From Mytilus californianus (lineage: Eukaryota; Mollusca; Bivalvia; Mytilida; Mytilidae): a stretch of DNA of 64,000 nucleotides. The notes under the pieces were generated by a model that worked only from the letters and a program-made list of their open reading frames with translations, did not search any database and was not told the DNA's origin. Positions 59,481 to 64,000 of the stretch are shown here, in pieces. The stretch is from positions 12,508,348 to 12,572,347 of the forward strand of contig NW_026262668.1 in the NCBI RefSeq assembly GCF_021869535.1. The letters are read 5' to 3'. The translations under genes were made by a program, and so were the position numbers. Numbering within the stretch: position 1 is the stretch's first letter; every line of letters begins with the position of its first letter.

Positions 59481-61139
59481 CGAAATACGCATCTGGTGCA
59501 GTAAAATCGTTTATTTGATAATGTTGATTCCAAAAATATAAGGATACTTTTTACTACTGCTGGTCAATAATATGTTTCTTCCGGTCAACACTATGTAACT
59601 TTTAGTGGATCCTTCTGAAGGTTTTTGGAACTAACCTATTTCAACTAAATGATCAAATAAAAATTCAATGTGAAATAATTCTTATGAAATATTAAAAACA
59701 TTGCAAACGTCTGAACCTAAAAGCGTAAAGTCTTTTTAAGAGTTTAAGCTGTTTGTAGTTATTTTTTCTCTTTTGTTGTTATAATTTCAGTACTGTTCAG
59801 GCAGTTGGCGTGCAGTCAATCCACCACTGTTCAGTATCTTGTCAGATAATTAAGTATGTCTGAACCTAAACTCAACAGTTCTGTATTGACTAGAAGCTAA
59901 TTGTCTGAACAATACTGAATTACCGCAATGGATGAGTTTGAAATTTTACTGAAAGAATAAACATACCTAATGGTTTATTCTAAACGTCTTTTTCAGATCT
60001 ACTCAGATCAAAATTAGTTTAATAGTATGTCATCTCAGTGTTTTTAAGTAGGTCAGATTTTTGAAATAACAATTTGATCCATTTCATTGTTTGTTACTCT
60101 TTTGGAGCAGAGATAACAAGCAATTTTCAAAATGTATATTCTCTTAATGATTTGACTTTGAATCAATTTCAAGGTCGGAGCTCAGGAATGTCAAGTTAAA
60201 ATACTCCATGTCTGTTATACGTATGGTTCAGCTTTTATACCAACAAAAACTAATTTCAATCACTTGAGGGGAGAAAAATTCTTTAAAAAGTCATCAGAGA
60301 TCGATCAAAATATATAGAATATGAAAATATACCTTTTTAGATTTGGTGCGTTTGAAGTTCCTATCTAGATGTAGCTGCTTCAGGAACGTTAAAACCCTTA
60401 AAACTGAAAGCCAAGCATGTATATATACTTGCATACTTGAGAAGCTGTACGACCAAAAAAGACATAAGCGGAATAGTCAATTCCACACTCTTTTAACTGT
60501 AGGAGTTGGAACCTTACTTGAGGTGCGTTATGTCGAACATAGCAATAAAACATTCTACAGACATAGACAAATGTTATGGTTGCCGAAGAGAAGCAATTAT
60601 AAGTAAATTTCTTAATTTTGAAAATGACTTTTGATTTTGTTTTCAATTTCCCGTTAATGGACCATCGACCTCATATAAAATGATCTATTACTTACGCTCA
60701 ATATTTATCAAATAAAAAATCAAAATTACATAAAATTTTGATTAATTTCGAGGCAGACACGACAAAAATAAGTGTTGTCTAACCACATTTCTACCCAATA
60801 GACATTATGGACAAAATGTTAATTCCATGACTTTTTATTTCCACATTCTTCAGGGAAATCTATGGCGTCTATGTATTTTCTTTATCGGCTTTAGGTTGAC
60901 TTCCCCTCTTCCATGCTTCATTCTGTTCTTTTTTAAATTCTAAATAACATATAATTGAAACACGAACTCGACAGAAAACTTGGTCAGCAAAAGGTGAATC
61001 CTTTGCAAAACAAATCAAAATACGCACTATAAACTATTCACAATGGATGCTGCATATATATCTATATTCATTTCTTTTTTGTTTTTTTAAAATTATTGTA
61101 GTAATTGATTATTGAGCAAAATCTTAATAAGCAATTCAA
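59481..61139. other. Unassigned DNA
   Basis: One small fold-back at 59783-59922 (ttcagtactgttcag facing ctgaacaatactgaa). Otherwise nothing recognised. No upstream exon of the host gene was found here. Confidence 0.4.
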
Positions 61140-61560
61140 TAATGTTGTTTCAAAATCTACTGTCCATTAGACTATTTACCGGCTTTGTAATAACATGAAC
61201 ACGACGGGTGCCACATATGGAGCAGGATCTGCTTACCTTTCCGGAGCACCTGAAATCAACCCAAGTTTTTTGTGGGGTTCGTGTTGTTGTTGTACCCCTA
61301 TTTGTGACATTATGTTCACGCATCGTTGTCAATATAATGGAAGTTGATGCGACTGTCGTACAAGTGAGAGGTTTAGCGCTATAAAACCAGGTTCAATCCA
61401 CCATTTTCTACATAAAAAAATGCCTGTACCAAGTCAGAAATATGACAGTTGTTGTCCATTCGTTTGATGTGTTTGTGCTTTTGATTTTGCCATTTGATTA
61501 GGGACTTTTCGTTTTGAATTTTCCTCGGAGTTCAGTATTTTTGTGATTTAACTTTTTAGT
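61140..61560 (+). repeat. Two mussel-type repeats joined
   Basis: 61180-61270 carries the gagcaggatctgcttacc / ccggagcacctgaaatca block, also seen inverted near 13970-14040. 61318-61560 is a full ataaaaccaggttcaa-family copy. Confidence 0.65.
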
Positions 61561-62925
61561 TCAGCAATACAGCTATATATCTGTGTTTTTGATGTTCACC
61601 ATGTTCATATTTATTGAAAATTATATTAATGCATCATTTTAATTCATTCAATTCAAGTAAATTCCATACTGTTTAGTTTTAATGAAATTGGTAAAACCTT
61701 AGAACGTTTATTTGTGTTTTTGTTTATCCCTGTTTCTATTTTTACCTAAGAAATGACGGGGTCGAAAACTACTGTAAGACCAACCAATACACAAATAGTA
61801 CAAAATTAAAAAAAAGAAGTTAAAAGCTATTTTATATGGGTTTTCGGGTGAACATTTTCGTTTTGTCTTGCATATAATTGAAATACACAAAACAATGGTT
61901 TTTGTACCGAAGGTTTACGTATTTTCGCACGGATTTAACAAACATGTTTGAATATTTTATTTGTAAATCATAGTTTTTAGCGTCTTATCACTGGTTTAAC
62001 TATGCCGCAACGGATGGAGACTTAAGGAGACCGTTTATGATTCAGTTTGTATGAACAATATTCTTAAACTGCTATAAATTTCAATATACTTTACTTGCAA
62101 ATTAACGAAAATATCAACAAAAATGTGTGCCTTGTATTTTAACAGAGATCGAATAAAAATTACCGCCTTTACGGAACATAATCGATATATTTAATGACAT
62201 GATTTACCAAAAAGAAGTAAAAGATACATATAAATATTTTATGCAAAAGCGATTTCGGATCAATAAATCTATCTCTGTTTAAAGTTACTTTATTTTCTAT
62301 GAATGCAATAGAGTACAACTGATATCAAAACATGATCAAATCGGTCTTTTACAATATTTAAAATTACCAAAACGGGAGCTGAAATTGAACCAGGTGACAT
62401 TTAAATTTTTGCACACGTCAACCTATGATGTCGTCCAAACTTGGGTTGGGAAGATCAACTTAGATATTTGATGACATTAAAGCAATTTGTTTGATCCTAT
62501 TTATTTAGCCTTTGTATATCTAGTTCAGATTTTTATACTTGTAAAATGGAAGCAATTGAGTTTTGTTAAATAAGAAAAGTATAGGCAGGCAACCATGTAT
62601 CATAAATCAAGAAAAATGCAATGAAGGAAAGTCAATAAGGCAAATAAATAGCAATACATTGCATAAAACAATACATTATTAAGCGAGCGAAACGAACCAA
62701 TTTTAAAGCCGGGGTCAAGTGCCTCAAAAGATAGAGCAGAACATTCAAAACATACATTGTACCGTTATCATTGACTGAGGTAATCGATTTTTTTTTGTTA
62801 TGAATGATATAAAAAAAGATAACGAGGCGATGCAAGTCTCCAGTTTTTCCTTTTTATTGGCAGGTTATTTCTTTTGTTTTGTTATTTTGTAAATTGAAAA
62901 CAGATTGAAATATTTAATCAAATGT
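61561..62925. other. Unassigned AT-rich DNA
   Basis: No structure or coding signal seen. Confidence 0.35.
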
Positions 62926-63273
62926 TTAGAGTTCAGTATTAATTAAGCCAAAAAATAGCAACTCTTCCTTCAATTCTTGGCCTAGAATAGGGATAACATG
63001 AAATGTGTCATGTCGTTTATTCATGATAGCAAAACGCCTAACTACCAAAAATTGTGTATTGACATGTTGCAAAATCAATCTGATGAACCACGAAACGTGA
63101 TGTGTCTTCAATACAAGCGACACGATTACCATTAAACGTAACCATTTTTCTATTTTTCCAATTAATAGTACAAAACAAAAACGAAAGAATTGAATATTGG
63201 TTGCTCGGTAGACAAAAACAGTTTCTTTGGGGACAAATATTCCACCAGCCTTTTTACCAATCTGGTATAGCAA
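62926..63273 (-). other. Unassigned 115-codon open frame
   Basis: The minus-strand frame contains FVLLIGKIEKWLRLMVIVSL and ends GQELKEELLFFGLINTEL. It has fairly even codon use but no family I recognise and no clean start. It could be a repeat-derived fragment. Confidence 0.3.
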
Positions 63274-63554
63274 TATAAGCTATGATTCAGACTGCAGTGA
63301 GCACATTAGGTAGTTAATAAATTTAGTTAGGTAGTACGAAAGTAACTCTAAGGGGGAAAAAAAGCCAAAACAGACCTGTAATAGAACATTAAAATTTCCG
63401 TTCAACTCTGTCCAAACAAAGTAGCAACCTTTCATTTACTAACCTAACGTATTCATTGACTCAAATAAAAAGTTCCCAACATGTATCATTTAAATATTGC
63501 TACAGAACTGGCTATAAACTGTTAAGTTCCACCGGAGAACGATAATTCACCATC

Positions 63555-63792
63555 AGAAAAAAAGTAAAATGACAAAAATACCGAACTCCAAGGGAAATTC
63601 AAAACGGAAAGTCTTTTTTAAATGGCAAAATCAAAAGCTCAAACACACATCAAACGAATGGAAAACAACTGTCATATTCCTGTCTTAGTAAAGGTATTTC
63701 CTAATGTAGAAAATGGTGGATTAAACCTGGTTTTATAGCTAGCTAAACCTGTCACTTGTATGACAGTCGCATAGAATTCCATCATATTGACA
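63555..63792 (-). repeat. ataaaaccaggttcaa-family copy, inverted
   Basis: Inverse of 53195-53425 and 61318-61560 (caaaatcaaaagctcaaac, attaaacctggttttatagc). The remaining 200 bp to the window end look like an extension of the same repeat region. Confidence 0.75.
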
Positions 63793-64000
63793 ACAATGTG
63801 TGATAAAAACCAACAGACATAATAGGTAAAAATGTAAAAAAAATTGAGGTACAACAGTCAACATTGTAATATAATCTTAATCCCTATAAAAACAAATAAC
63901 TATTTCAACAAAGAAAACCAAAATGGCATATAGACACAATACAGAAGCAAAAATGAAAGACAAGAATACAAAATTGACCATTGACCGTTCAAAAAATGGC

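Noticed and set aside
60513-60570. Possible extra YC-type exon (FYCYVRHNAP) before gtaagg
   Set aside because: The phase 0 reading needed for this exon type hits a stop, and no C4C exon accompanies it.
1-64000. CRISPR arrays, rRNA genes, bacterial operons
   Set aside because: No regular spacer-repeat array, no rRNA sequence and no prokaryotic gene layout were seen.

Overview
The window is eukaryotic, AT-rich and packed with interspersed repeats. No bacterial-type gene organisation is visible. Several repeats are ones I recognise from marine mussel (Mytilus-type bivalve) DNA: the family ending in aggagatgtggtat, the ataaaaccaggttcaa family, the ggccagctgaaggacgcc family, and a tRNA-derived SINE with an (atca)n tail. 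A bivalve mollusc, probably a mussel, is the likely source. This is recognition from memory, not a database result.

The main result is one multi-exon gene on the minus strand that ORF calling misses because its exons are 27 to 297 nt long. I assemble 18 exons from 58737 (5'-most exon seen) to the stop codon at 5121, followed by an AATAAA signal. Every exon has consensus AG/GT boundaries, every junction keeps frame, and the spliced frame stays open for 545 codons. The product looks secreted. It has four Cys-rich modules, each encoded by three exons with the same phases (1-0, 0-0, 0-1). Two copies of a Thr-rich linker exon lie between modules 3 and 4. A micro-exon and a 99-residue Thr/Pro mucin-like stalk follow module 4, and the protein ends in a 12-Cys Ly6/uPAR (three-finger)-like domain with a CC-x2-D-x-CN ending. 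The modules look like divergent, shortened versions of the same fold. The true 5' end (start codon, signal peptide) was not found and may lie beyond 64000.

Almost everything else sits in the introns of this gene. Region by region: 1-5.1 kb, downstream flank with a TIR element, a SINE, a duplicated tRNA-like repeat and a minisatellite MITE; 8.6-12 kb, an intron holding an intact gag-like ORF; 12.7-18.1 kb, palindromes, nested inverted repeats and reverse transcriptase debris; 19.3-21.4 kb, a tandem duplication that copied a linker exon; 24.9-27.4 kb, a near-identical 1.09 kb duplication with filler copied from 21 kb; 27.2-33.1 kb, a large TIR element with a 5'-truncated LINE inside; 33.4-34 kb, a Penelope-like RT remnant; 41.9-49.1 kb, a decayed Ngaro/DIRS-like tyrosine-recombinase retrotransposon with an unusual domain order and a TTAA-flanked MITE inside its gag; 50.5-51.6 kb, a large inverted pair; 56-59.5 kb, a perfect palindrome and a 330-350 bp tandem repeat interrupted by a second TTAA element; 59.5-64 kb, mostly unassigned DNA.
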